A DNA stretch of 5,328 nucleotides from JAEYZS01 sp031374125 (GTDB taxonomy: Bacteria; Bdellovibrionota; Bdellovibrionia; Bdellovibrionales; JAEYZS01): NCBI GenBank assembly GCA_031374125.1, contig JANMFM010000137.1, positions 1 through 5,328 of the forward strand. Reading direction: 5' to 3'. The number at the start of each line of letters is the position of its first letter. Within the stretch, counting starts at the first letter, position 1. Under the pieces are notes generated by a model. The model was not told the DNA's origin, did not search any database, and saw only the letters and a program-made list of their open reading frames with translations. This document shows, one piece after another, positions 1 to 5,297 of the stretch. A program made the position numbers and the translations under genes.

Positions 1-1
1 C

Positions 2-481
2 GATCCTGAGCGATTTCGTGGACTCGTACTCGCTGATACCAAGAGTGAACCAGATCTAGATTCTTCTAAAATTGGTCGTTACAAAGGAATTAAGCTTATC
101 GAAGAAAAGGGCCTATCAGCTTTCGTTGATGAATTTATTGCTAAATCTACAGCACCAACTTCAGATGGAAAGAAATCATTAGAATTTGTGAAAGCTCGAA
201 AAATTGCAATGACAAATAAAATTCCTGGAGTTGAAGCTGGTCTCTTAGCTTTGACGAGTAGGACTGATACCGCCGAGGATCTCAATAAAATCCAAATTCC
301 GACAATGATCTTGCAGGGAGAATTAGACGTGGTGATTTCCATGAGTTCAGCAAAAGCTTTAAACGAAAAAATTCCAAACTCTAAGCTTTTTGTCATTCCA
401 AAAGCAGGACATTTGAGCAATCTTGATAATCCAGAAGAGTTCAATGCGAAGCTTATCGAGTTTTTAAAGGGATTGGACTAG
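2..481 (+). CDS. alpha/beta hydrolase fold protein, C-terminal part (5' end outside window)
   Basis: The reading frame is open from the window edge to a TAG at 479-481, giving 159 visible residues; the true start and the catalytic nucleophile elbow lie upstream. The visible part shows the second half of an alpha/beta hydrolase. A core strand ending in GLVLADT (residues 7-13) is followed by a helical cap (about 23-93). A strand then leads to QGELDVVI, whose Asp109 fits the catalytic acid, and AGHLSNLDNPEEF carries His137, the expected catalytic base. A final helix ends FLKGLD, a normal C-terminus for the family. The LADT strand and cap resemble small-molecule esterases of the enol-lactonase/haloperoxidase type, but the substrate cannot be told from this half. 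GTG at 188 is an internal valine codon, not the start. No signal peptide can be judged. The gene converges on the J-domain gene, and no hairpin terminator is evident between them. Confidence 0.9.
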   Translation, partial: DPERFRGLVLADTKSEPDLDSSKIGRYKGIKLIEEKGLSAFVDEFIAKSTAPTSDGKKSLEFVKARKIAMTNKIPGVEAGLLALTSRTDTAEDLNKIQIPTMILQGELDVVISMSSAKALNEKIPNSKLFVIPKAGHLSNLDNPEEFNAKLIEFLKGLD

Positions 482-496
482 TATCAACGCTCTAAA

Positions 497-522
497 CTCG
501 CCCCACTTGTTCCGCCATTTTT
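497..522 (+). repeat. tRNA 3'-end-like repeat, copy 1
   Basis: This is the first of three same-orientation copies. The core CCACTTGTTCCGCCATTTTT (503-522) ends in discriminator G, CCA and a T run, as at the 3' end of a serine- or aspartate-type tRNA gene. Only the 3' part of a tRNA is present: no T-loop, anticodon arm or 5' acceptor strand was found. It is the most diverged copy in the acceptor part (TTCC where the others have CCCC), but it shares the T run with copy 3. It sits between the convergent hydrolase and J-domain genes. The tRNA origin is inferred from the motif. Confidence 0.6.
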
Positions 523-568
523 CCCACTATCATTACTATCGCTTCATATCAGGCCTATAGAAATCCGA

Positions 569-2173
569 CTAACGAAATAGTGAGCTGCATGTAGGAGTTA
601 GATCTTCTTGAATCTGTATCCTACGTGCTTTGCTTAATAATTCCGTGTTGATTTCATTCTCATCACCAGCAGATAAATCTTTAATTCGGCCAATATTTAC
701 TTCCATAACATCTAAAAGGCTTTTAGGCAGAGGTTTATTCTGAAGCTCTTTGAGTAAATAAACTGAAAGACGAGCACTATAACTACCTTTACTGTATTTT
801 TTAGCTTCATTGAGAATATTGTCTTTGATGATTTGATGTAGTTTTTTATTTTTTGGATACAACGATAATAAAGTTCCTAATACTCTACCCGTGTAGCTAT
901 CCAACGGATAGGATAGTAAAGTATCAAGTAAATATGCATATTTTGGATCCAGTGCTAAGAGTATACTTCCGGCATGTAAGCTAATTGACCTCATCAAATA
1001 ATTATTACTTCCGACCAATTTTTTTTGTATTTGAAGTAAGGTATCCCTTGCGAGTTTAGAATTAGAAGAGATTTTCAAAATCTGATTCGAAAATTCAACT
1101 TTTTGGTAATCATTAAATTCATTTCTGTCAGTGAGCATTTTTTCGAGTACAATTTTTCGTTCAACATCATTTTTAGAGAGTTCAAGAATCTTTTTCCACA
1201 GCTCTTGTTTTTTTTCATTTCCTCTCAATGGCTGGATATCTAATGTTGGTAGGATTTCTATGAGTTGATTTTTAAATTTAGTCAATATCTCGTTATCAAG
1301 GTGATTGAAAGTGCCTATTAATTCGTTTAATCCGACCTGTGTAATATCGGATCTTTTTAAGGCACTTAAAACCTTATCTAACGTTAAATGCTGATAATCA
1401 TTATTTTGAAGAGCTCTATTGATAGACATTGTCTGCGCGTAATATTTTTCAAATTCAGTTTTAACCAGGAAGTCTATATAGTAATCCAAAGCATCTGAGA
1501 CCTGAGGTTTGTTTAGATAGAGAAGAATATTAAAAGCATTCGCATGCTCGTATCCTTTTTGAGATAAAGCTATTTCCAACAAATAAGAATCTGCTTCGAC
1601 ATCAGCTCGCCTTACGGGAGCATCTTTAATCATAGAGCTTTGAAGAAATTTTAATTCATCCATCATGTTTGTGCGATGAGCGATTAAAGCGCTTTGCGTA
1701 TCCTTTCGGGTCATCATGTGAGATGATAATATTGCTTGATAAGCGAGTTTTTTATTAGCTCTCAAGAGAGAACCAATTCTCGAATAGCTTTCCTTATTTT
1801 CAAATAAAAAATTTTCTGAAAAAAAGATAGGATACTCACTTTTAAGCATATCAAAGGCCATGTCTTTTTCAAAAACTTCAGCCATCCCAAATCCTCCGCC
1901 CAGGTCTGTTTTTCGTGGTGTTGTATCTATAGGTTGTTCTGATTTATTTAGAAGTGATTTGTAGGCCTGATTGATTTCTATAAATTTTTGCGACAACATA
2001 GGATCAGAGGTTCTATCCGGATGGTGCTTCATTGCAAGTTTTCGGTATGCAGATTTGATCTGCTTTGCCGATGCATTTTGAGGAACTCCCAAAATTTGAT
2101 ACGGAGTTTTGTCTTCAGCAAAACTCCAGATAGATAGTAAAATTACAAATATAAAAATTAAGGAATTTATCAC
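569..2173 (-). CDS. exported or membrane-anchored J-domain (DnaJ-like) protein
   Basis: This 534-residue protein is a probable co-chaperone. Residues 1-19 are hydrophobic and end WSFA, which could be a signal peptide cleaved before Glu20 or an uncleaved anchor. A J domain follows directly (about 23-76): PYQILGV opening, helix II IKSAYRKLAMKHH, the HPD motif at 51-53 that stimulates Hsp70 ATPase, and helix III FIEINQAYKSLL. A short Gly-rich piece (GGGFG, about residue 95) follows. The remaining 430 residues look all-helical with Leu/Lys-rich segments, possibly HEAT- or TPR-like. There are no CxxCxGxG zinc fingers and no DnaJ C-terminal substrate domain, so it is not classical DnaJ. The start is GTG: an in-frame TAA lies six codons upstream and no ATG is available. 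No good Shine-Dalgarno is seen; a palindrome occupies that position. The n-region lacks Lys/Arg while the J domain is basic, so an N-out/C-in anchor with a cytoplasmic J domain, as in DjlA, is plausible. Confidence 0.88.
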   Translation of the reverse strand: MINSLIFIFVILLSIWSFAEDKTPYQILGVPQNASAKQIKSAYRKLAMKHHPDRTSDPMLSQKFIEINQAYKSLLNKSEQPIDTTPRKTDLGGGFGMAEVFEKDMAFDMLKSEYPIFFSENFLFENKESYSRIGSLLRANKKLAYQAILSSHMMTRKDTQSALIAHRTNMMDELKFLQSSMIKDAPVRRADVEADSYLLEIALSQKGYEHANAFNILLYLNKPQVSDALDYYIDFLVKTEFEKYYAQTMSINRALQNNDYQHLTLDKVLSALKRSDITQVGLNELIGTFNHLDNEILTKFKNQLIEILPTLDIQPLRGNEKKQELWKKILELSKNDVERKIVLEKMLTDRNEFNDYQKVEFSNQILKISSNSKLARDTLLQIQKKLVGSNNYLMRSISLHAGSILLALDPKYAYLLDTLLSYPLDSYTGRVLGTLLSLYPKNKKLHQIIKDNILNEAKKYSKGSYSARLSVYLLKELQNKPLPKSLLDVMEVNIGRIKDLSAGDENEINTELLSKARRIQIQEDLTPTCSSLFR

Positions 2174-2175
2174 AA

Positions 2176-2189
2176 TGCAATGTATTGCA
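2176..2189. promoter_or_regulatory. inverted repeat at the ribosome-binding position of the J-domain gene
   Basis: TGCAAT-GT-ATTGCA is a 14-bp palindrome with two 6-bp arms. It ends 3 bases before the GTG start of the J-domain gene, where a Shine-Dalgarno would normally be. It could be a repressor operator or a small mRNA hairpin limiting initiation. The palindrome is seen directly; its function is inferred. Confidence 0.35.
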
Positions 2190-2210
2190 ACTTATGTACT
2201 TACCATTGTG

Positions 2211-2252
2211 ATTTTAAATAGATATAGACTAAAAAAAATCCCAAATTGACAA
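2211..2252 (-). promoter_or_regulatory. possible promoter of the J-domain gene
   Basis: On the - strand a -35-like TTGTCA (2247-2252) is followed by a T-rich spacer. The possible -10 boxes are TCTATA (2223-2228, 18-base spacer, poor match) and TAAAAT (2211-2216, good match but too far from that -35). The orientation and the distance to the GTG at 2173 suit the J-domain gene. The match is weak. Confidence 0.25.
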
Positions 2253-2316
2253 AAATTGGCATACACATTTGTTAACCTAGTCAGCTAACGCTTAGGCTCC
2301 AACAATAAGTTCTACC

Positions 2317-2340
2317 TTCGTCCAACCTACCCCGCCATTT
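2317..2340 (+). repeat. tRNA 3'-end-like repeat, copy 2
   Basis: This is the second same-orientation copy. CCAACCTACCCCGCCATTT (2322-2340) shares 16 of 19 positions with copy 3 and the full CCGCCATTT core with both others. It is preceded by TTCGT, which resembles the end of a T-loop (TTCGA), making it the most tRNA-like copy upstream. It lacks the longer T run. There is no complete tRNA around it. It lies upstream of the J-domain gene. Confidence 0.6.
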
Positions 2341-2477
2341 GATTCTTACGTGAATCGTTACAAAATCAAAAAATCTAGAAATTAGCCGTTGTAAAATTCA
2401 GCTGTGTTGAAACCGACAGAACAAACGGAATTCTTTTTTGAATTAGAATTTAGAACGTCCTTTAATAAATAGGTTCT

Positions 2478-3329
2478 CTAAGATCGATGGAGGACTGTAA
2501 ATGTACGAATTCTTTCTACACTCTGCCAGTCCTCTGCGCTCGCGATTTTATTAAGAGATTTTTCTGAATTTTTTATTAAAGACATCATAAAATAGCCAGC
2601 ATCCGATCCCATAACATTCAACTCTGACTTTCGGTAATCATCTTCTGGCCAAAAAAAGCCTCCTATCTTTAATGCTTCCGCCAAAATACCTACAGAATTG
2701 GATTTTAAACGTGTGATATTTCGAGGTAGAAAGCTTGAAATACATCCAGTGCTTTTTCCAGATGAATCTTCCTTAATGGAGTTTTGAACCATATACAGCA
2801 TATTACCCCATATTCGATACCATGTGCCGCGATGATCACCCGTAAACCCTGATCCTCTTTCACGAAGATCTCCCCGTATGTCCGTAAATTTATTCCAAAA
2901 ATTATTTCTTTCTTTTTCTGTAAAAGGAGAAAGACCTACACTATAAGATGCATTGGGACGCGCTTAAGCGCGAAGTAATTCATGTAAAGATAAAAGCGTT
3001 TCCACTAGATCACCTTTGTTTAACTCCAGGCTTGCTCTGAAAATTGAAGTTAAAGTGATAGAATTATTTTTTTGTTTAATCACCCAATTTCGCAAAGAAG
3101 CCACTCCCTGATTCTCATAGTGAAACCGGCTACCTGCTAAATAAGTGATCATATCTGAGTATTTATCTCTATGTGCATTTATCCCCACAGTATTATAATC
3201 AGCAACCTCAAAAGCCAAACACTTTCCAAACTTTCTCGAATCCACTACTTTTACATTATCAGCTGAATAAATATAATTGGCCTTAGAAGAATGACTGAAA
3301 AAAAATGTCAGCAGAAATAAAATAAACAT
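2478..3329 (-). pseudogene. exported protein of unknown function, interrupted by an in-frame stop
   Basis: Reading from ATG at 3327-3329, the first 121 codons start with a signal peptide (hydrophobic stretch to about residue 13, likely cleaved after SSKA at 17). They continue through protein-like sequence (VKVVDSRKFGKCLAFEVADY) to a TAA at 2964-2966. The same frame then stays open for 161 more codons to TAG at 2478-2480. Its translation is convincing (NFWNKFTDIRGDLRERG, GDHRGTWYRIWGNMLYMVQN, GGFFWPEDDYRKSELNVMGS). Between the TAA and an ATG at 2801 there is no ATG, GTG or TTG, and the protein-like sequence begins well before that ATG. One gene of 283 codons with a single nonsense codon is therefore the best reading. 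Sequencing error or stop readthrough are alternatives. The start is forced by a TAG two codons upstream, and no strong ribosome binding site is seen. I do not recognise the family. Confidence 0.6.
2959..2972. repeat. perfect 14-bp palindrome centred on the interrupting stop codon
   Basis: CGCGCTTAAGCGCG equals its own reverse complement and contains, near its centre, the TAA (2964-2966) that interrupts the reading frame. It is GC-rich at both ends within AT-rich surroundings. As RNA it could form a short 5-bp stem with a 4-base loop. No T run follows, so it is not a typical terminator. Confidence 0.7.
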
Positions 3330-3641
3330 ATTCTATTGTCGGTAAATGGCTAAAAAATAATGATAACGTCTAACAAGATATTGAAGCTTTAAGTGTGTTT
3401 GCTCTGACCATTCTTAACTTGCAGACAAAACATCCTCATCTCATTGTGGATCACATTTTGCGCAAAAATGTATATTAAAAGCTTACAAAGTATCAAAGTG
3501 ATCAAAACAAATCGACTCCAATAAAATTAGATCCAAATTAAACATTATTTGTGATTGACCCGTTAAAATTTCTACTGCTATGCCGAATGATATAGCTCAA
3601 CATATACAAGACATAGGCCTAGCGTTCAATAAGGAGAGGAT
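3330..3641. other. divergent intergenic region
   Basis: These 312 bases separate the interrupted - strand gene from the small + strand gene. No reading frame, tRNA or strong hairpin is supported. On the - strand a TATCAT (3360-3365) resembles a -10 box for the interrupted gene, but without a good -35. On the + strand a candidate promoter at 3555-3584 serves the small exported-protein gene. The rest is AT-rich sequence with nothing I can name. Confidence 0.5.
3555..3584 (+). promoter_or_regulatory. possible promoter of the small exported-protein gene
   Basis: TTGACC (3555-3560) is one base from the consensus -35. After an 18-base spacer comes TATGCC (3579-3584), preceded by TGC, which makes an extended -10 (TGnTAT). 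Transcription would begin near 3591, giving a leader of about 50 bases before ATG 3642. The -10 itself is only half matched. Confidence 0.3.
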
Positions 3642-3933
3642 ATGTTAAAAAAGATGATTTTAGTATTGTCATTCCTGGTCACTTACGGAAATTCCTTAGA
3701 AGCAAGTGGCTGTGTTCCTGGACAAAGGTAAACAGTTGGTGGTTTAAGCAGACCATTTGTTATAGATTGTAACGGCAAAAGCACAGTTAGTTGGTGAGAT
3801 ACAAACAATGCACGTTTTTGAGTGCATGTCCCTAAGAGATCGTGGCGTAGTGGGTAATTTTATGATTCAAGTGGACAGTTACGAACAAACTTCTATCCAA
3901 ATGGATATGGAATGTGGAGTAGGATTAGAATAG
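3642..3933 (+). pseudogene. small exported cysteine-containing protein, apparently decayed
   Basis: ATG 3642 has a strong ribosome binding site (AAGGAGAGGA at 3631-3640). It opens a classic signal sequence: MLKK, a hydrophobic core, then LEASGC, where cleavage after Ala21 or lipidation at Cys24 (weak lipobox ASGC) are both possible. After 29 codons a TAA (3729-3731) stops it. The same frame continues in protein-like form (VGGLSRPFVIDCNGKS) to TGA 3795-3797. The next frame is open from 3766 to TAG 3931-3933 (VFECMSLRDRGVVGNFMIQV, MECGVGLE). A frameshift between 3766 and 3794 plus one nonsense change would restore a protein of about 97 residues with cysteines in each part. The final stop lies 5 bases before a strong hairpin, which suggests the original gene ended here. 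Alternatively a real 29-residue peptide is made. Function unknown. Confidence 0.5.
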
Positions 3934-3938
3934 TTAAA

Positions 3939-3956
3939 GGTACCGCGGGCGGTACC
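3939..3956. terminator. hairpin between convergent genes, likely bidirectional terminator
   Basis: GGTACCGC-GG-GCGGTACC is a perfect 8-bp inverted repeat, extendable by an A-T pair (3938/3957). The practical stem is about 7-8 GC-rich bp with a tight loop. It lies between the stop of the + strand small gene (3933) and the stop of the - strand 39-codon gene (3964). Short T-rich tails follow on both sides (TCTTTA on +, TTTAACTATT on -). Placement supports a shared terminator; the weak T runs lower certainty. Confidence 0.6.
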
Positions 3957-3963
3957 TCTTTAC

Positions 3964-4083
3964 TCAGGTTCCGCCACGAATTAGAAATAATATTAATAGA
4001 ATCGGCAATGGAATTCCTACCAGCCATAGTAGAATCCAACCGATCGCACCTTTTTGATTTGAAATAATTTCTGATGGTTTCAT
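3964..4083 (-). CDS. small single-span membrane protein (39 residues)
   Basis: The frame runs from ATG 4081-4083 to TGA 3964-3966. A Shine-Dalgarno AAAGGA stands 7 bases before the start. The product has a polar N-terminus (MKPSEIISNQKG), one hydrophobic span (about 13-34) containing WILLWLVGIPLPILLILFLI, and a short RGGT tail. The Gly-Ile-Pro-x-Pro kink within the span and the RGG end match, from memory, a widespread class of tiny proteobacterial membrane proteins with no assigned role; this was not checked. The gene follows the 273-codon membrane protein on the same strand by 61 bases with no terminator between, so co-transcription is likely. It ends just before the hairpin at 3939-3956. 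The ribosome binding site, sensible membrane topology, operon position and terminator together support a real gene despite its size. Confidence 0.8.
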   Translation of the reverse strand: MKPSEIISNQKGAIGWILLWLVGIPLPILLILFLIRGGT

Positions 4084-4144
4084 TTTATAATCCTTTGTTT
4101 TGTTTAATCGTTTTTAATCGAAACTTAAAGTTCATGTTTTAAAT

Positions 4145-4966
4145 CTATGTACGCGTTCTCTTATAATCTTTTTTAAGATCATCATGAGTATCTAAAGTAT
4201 ATTTTTCGTTACACTTTGTAGCCAACAATCCACCAACGCCTGAAGAGATCATTCCTAAAACCAGAATAACAAATAAACTCCATCCCGTGGCCTTCATGGC
4301 ACTCGCAGTTGCCTCACGGAGTTTTGTCGTTGCTTCATCTATTTTTGCTTTAGCTGCATTGATTTTTTGATCCACTTCTGATGTGAGAACACCTGCTTGA
4401 TAGGCTAAGTAATTTTTGGCGCTCTCTTCATCACCACGCAAAAGTCTACTCGCAACACCTTTAGCTACTACTGCAGGATCAGACTTTAATCTCAATTCTC
4501 CAAAATTATCTTGCACGATATCTTGAACCATTGGATTTTCGCTCGCGGCTGTCGCTGCATCACCAGCGACAATTGTTGCAGCACCCATAGCATGTCCTGC
4601 GGCTTTTCCGATCGCACCAACTACTGAAGTCACTTGGCATACCACAAAAATCAAAAAGACTGCGCCTACAACCATACCTTGCGTAGTCCCTAGAGCGTCC
4701 ACTTCGGTACGACCAAGGCGTGAAGCCAAGTAGCCACCCGAAAATGCCGCCAAGATTGTTGCAATGATCAATGATCCGGCAACGAACGTTCCAGCAGCTT
4801 TAGCTGAAGATCCATCGGACAAACCGATACCTCCAAATGCCACGGACAGAGCCAAGAATCCAAGGAAAACGACGATTGCAAAGGCCAGGCCTGCCAGTGT
4901 CGACTTCCAACATATAAGATGTTTATGGGTATGAGGTGTTTCTAAATAAGCTTGATCGCTTCGCAT
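4145..4966 (-). CDS. four-span membrane protein with a large coiled-coil extracytoplasmic loop
   Basis: This 273-residue integral membrane protein starts at ATG 4964-4966, preceded by AAAGGAAAAC (AGGA about 8 bases upstream). Predicted layout: basic/His-rich cytoplasmic N-terminus (1-22), TM1 about 24-46, TM2 about 57-80, a short cytoplasmic loop (ASRLGRTEVDALGTTQG), TM3 about 97-118, an extracytoplasmic region of about 108 residues, TM4 about 228-250, and a highly charged cytoplasmic tail (KKDYKRTRT). The loop is Ala/Gly-rich, then helical, with a likely coiled coil at about 195-226 (VDQKINAAKAKIDEATTKLR). The paired TM1-TM2 hairpin and the GGYLASRLG-x(n)-GM element recall, from memory, membrane proteins annotated 'PhnA-like' or DUF3792/YrzE-like; homology is unverified. 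It probably heads an operon with the 39-residue membrane protein downstream. Function unknown; a structural or stress role in the envelope is only a guess. Confidence 0.88.
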   Translation of the reverse strand: MRSDQAYLETPHTHKHLICWKSTLAGLAFAIVVFLGFLALSVAFGGIGLSDGSSAKAAGTFVAGSLIIATILAAFSGGYLASRLGRTEVDALGTTQGMVVGAVFLIFVVCQVTSVVGAIGKAAGHAMGAATIVAGDAATAASENPMVQDIVQDNFGELRLKSDPAVVAKGVASRLLRGDEESAKNYLAYQAGVLTSEVDQKINAAKAKIDEATTKLREATASAMKATGWSLFVILVLGMISSGVGGLLATKCNEKYTLDTHDDLKKDYKRTRT

Positions 4967-4991
4967 GATGTTTTCCTTTTGTTTAAGTTAT

Positions 4992-5005
4992 GCTGCTTAT
5001 GCAGC
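4992..5005. repeat. short inverted repeat in the leader of the membrane-protein gene
   Basis: GCTGC-TTAT-GCAGC forms a 5-bp stem with a 4-base loop, 25 bases upstream of the 273-codon gene. It could be a leader hairpin or an operator. It is short and may be chance. Confidence 0.3.
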
Positions 5006-5054
5006 TTCCTACCCCACAAATTGCAAACTCAACACCGGGAAAGATCGAGCCCAA

Positions 5055-5060
5055 ACTATA
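5055..5060 (-). promoter_or_regulatory. possible -10 box of the membrane-protein operon
   Basis: On the - strand TATAGT matches the -10 consensus at five of six positions and lies in a run of alternating T and A (5055-5065). It is 88 bases upstream of the ATG. No recognisable -35 is found at 16-18 bases, so activator dependence or an alternative sigma factor is possible. Confidence 0.3.
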
Positions 5061-5134
5061 TATATTTATTTAAAAGACTTCTCGTAACCTAAGACGGGGA
5101 TATTTTTCCGTCCCTGGGTAATCCTGCCCTAAGC

Positions 5135-5163
5135 TGTAAGTGCCAAAAAAGATTGCACTTACA
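5135..5163. repeat. perfect 9-bp inverted repeat, possible operator
   Basis: TGTAAGTGC (5135-5143) and GCACTTACA (5155-5163) are exact inverted copies separated by 11 bases (CAAAAAAGATT). The arm centres are 20 bp apart, about two helical turns, which suits a dimeric regulator binding one DNA face. It could also fold as a hairpin, but no T run follows on either strand, so it is unlikely to be an intrinsic terminator. It lies between two divergent genes, upstream of both. Confidence 0.6.
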
Positions 5164-5177
5164 AAGCCCGCACTCCA

Positions 5178-5203
5178 CTCTTGCCACCTGCCCCGCCATT
5201 TTT
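5178..5203 (+). repeat. tRNA 3'-end-like repeat, copy 3
   Basis: This is the third same-orientation copy. GCCACCTGCCCCGCCATTTT (5183-5202) plus a further T reads as a T-stem/acceptor 3' strand, G73, CCA and T run. It matches copy 2 in the CCCCGCCATTT core and copy 1 in the T run after the CCA. It begins 14 bases after the 9-bp inverted repeat. The rest of a tRNA is absent. Confidence 0.6.
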
Positions 5204-5297
5204 CACTTCAACAATCTCCAATGTTTAGATACGCTTTTACAAGTACGACCATATGGGTCTCGAACTTTTTTAGTGTTTTAGAATTGGAGTCAATCGA

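Larger units (their letters stand above)
2174..2477. other. intergenic region between J-domain gene and interrupted gene
   Basis: This stretch of 304 bases has no supported gene. It holds the start-proximal palindrome and weak promoter elements of the J-domain gene, then tRNA-like repeat copy 2, then AT-rich sequence including AATTC-TTTTTT-GAATT near 2431-2446, too weak to call a terminator. A perfect TTGACA (2246-2251) faces right on the + strand, but no matching -10 or gene follows it. Confidence 0.5.
4967..5297. other. divergent intergenic region with hairpins and repeat copy 3
   Basis: These 331 bases lie between the divergent membrane-protein gene and the truncated rightmost gene. From left to right they hold the ribosome binding site and leader of the membrane-protein gene, a 5-bp hairpin (4992-5005), an AT-rich promoter-like tract (5055-5074), a 9-bp inverted repeat (5135-5163), tRNA-like repeat copy 3, and the leader of the rightmost gene. 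No protein-coding frame is supported. Confidence 0.55.

Noticed and set aside
79..444. Open frame of 121 codons on the - strand inside the hydrolase gene
   Set aside because: It lies wholly antisense to a clear alpha/beta hydrolase frame and its translation shows no recognisable protein features.
188..481. Hydrolase starting at GTG 188
   Set aside because: The frame is open with convincing hydrolase sequence (GLVLADT and cap) to the window edge, so GTG 188 is an internal valine.
2317..2340. Complete tRNA gene ending at one of the CCGCCATTT copies
   Set aside because: No T-stem partner, anticodon arm, D arm or 5' acceptor strand complementary to the 3' part could be found upstream of any copy.
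2478..2801. Independent 107-codon gene starting at ATG 2799-2801
   Set aside because: Protein-like sequence continues in frame for more than 50 codons upstream of this ATG, so it is an internal methionine of the interrupted gene.
5135..5163. Intrinsic terminator
   Set aside because: The stem is not GC-rich, the loop is 11 bases, and no T run follows on either strand.
5089..5199. 36-residue antisense frame beginning ATG GCG GGG across repeat copy 3
   Set aside because: It has no ribosome binding site and simply reads the reverse of the tRNA-like repeat and the 9-bp inverted repeat.
497..5203. Integron cassette array with attC sites
   Set aside because: The repeats lack attC-type paired core sites and folding symmetry, and the genes between them lie on both strands.
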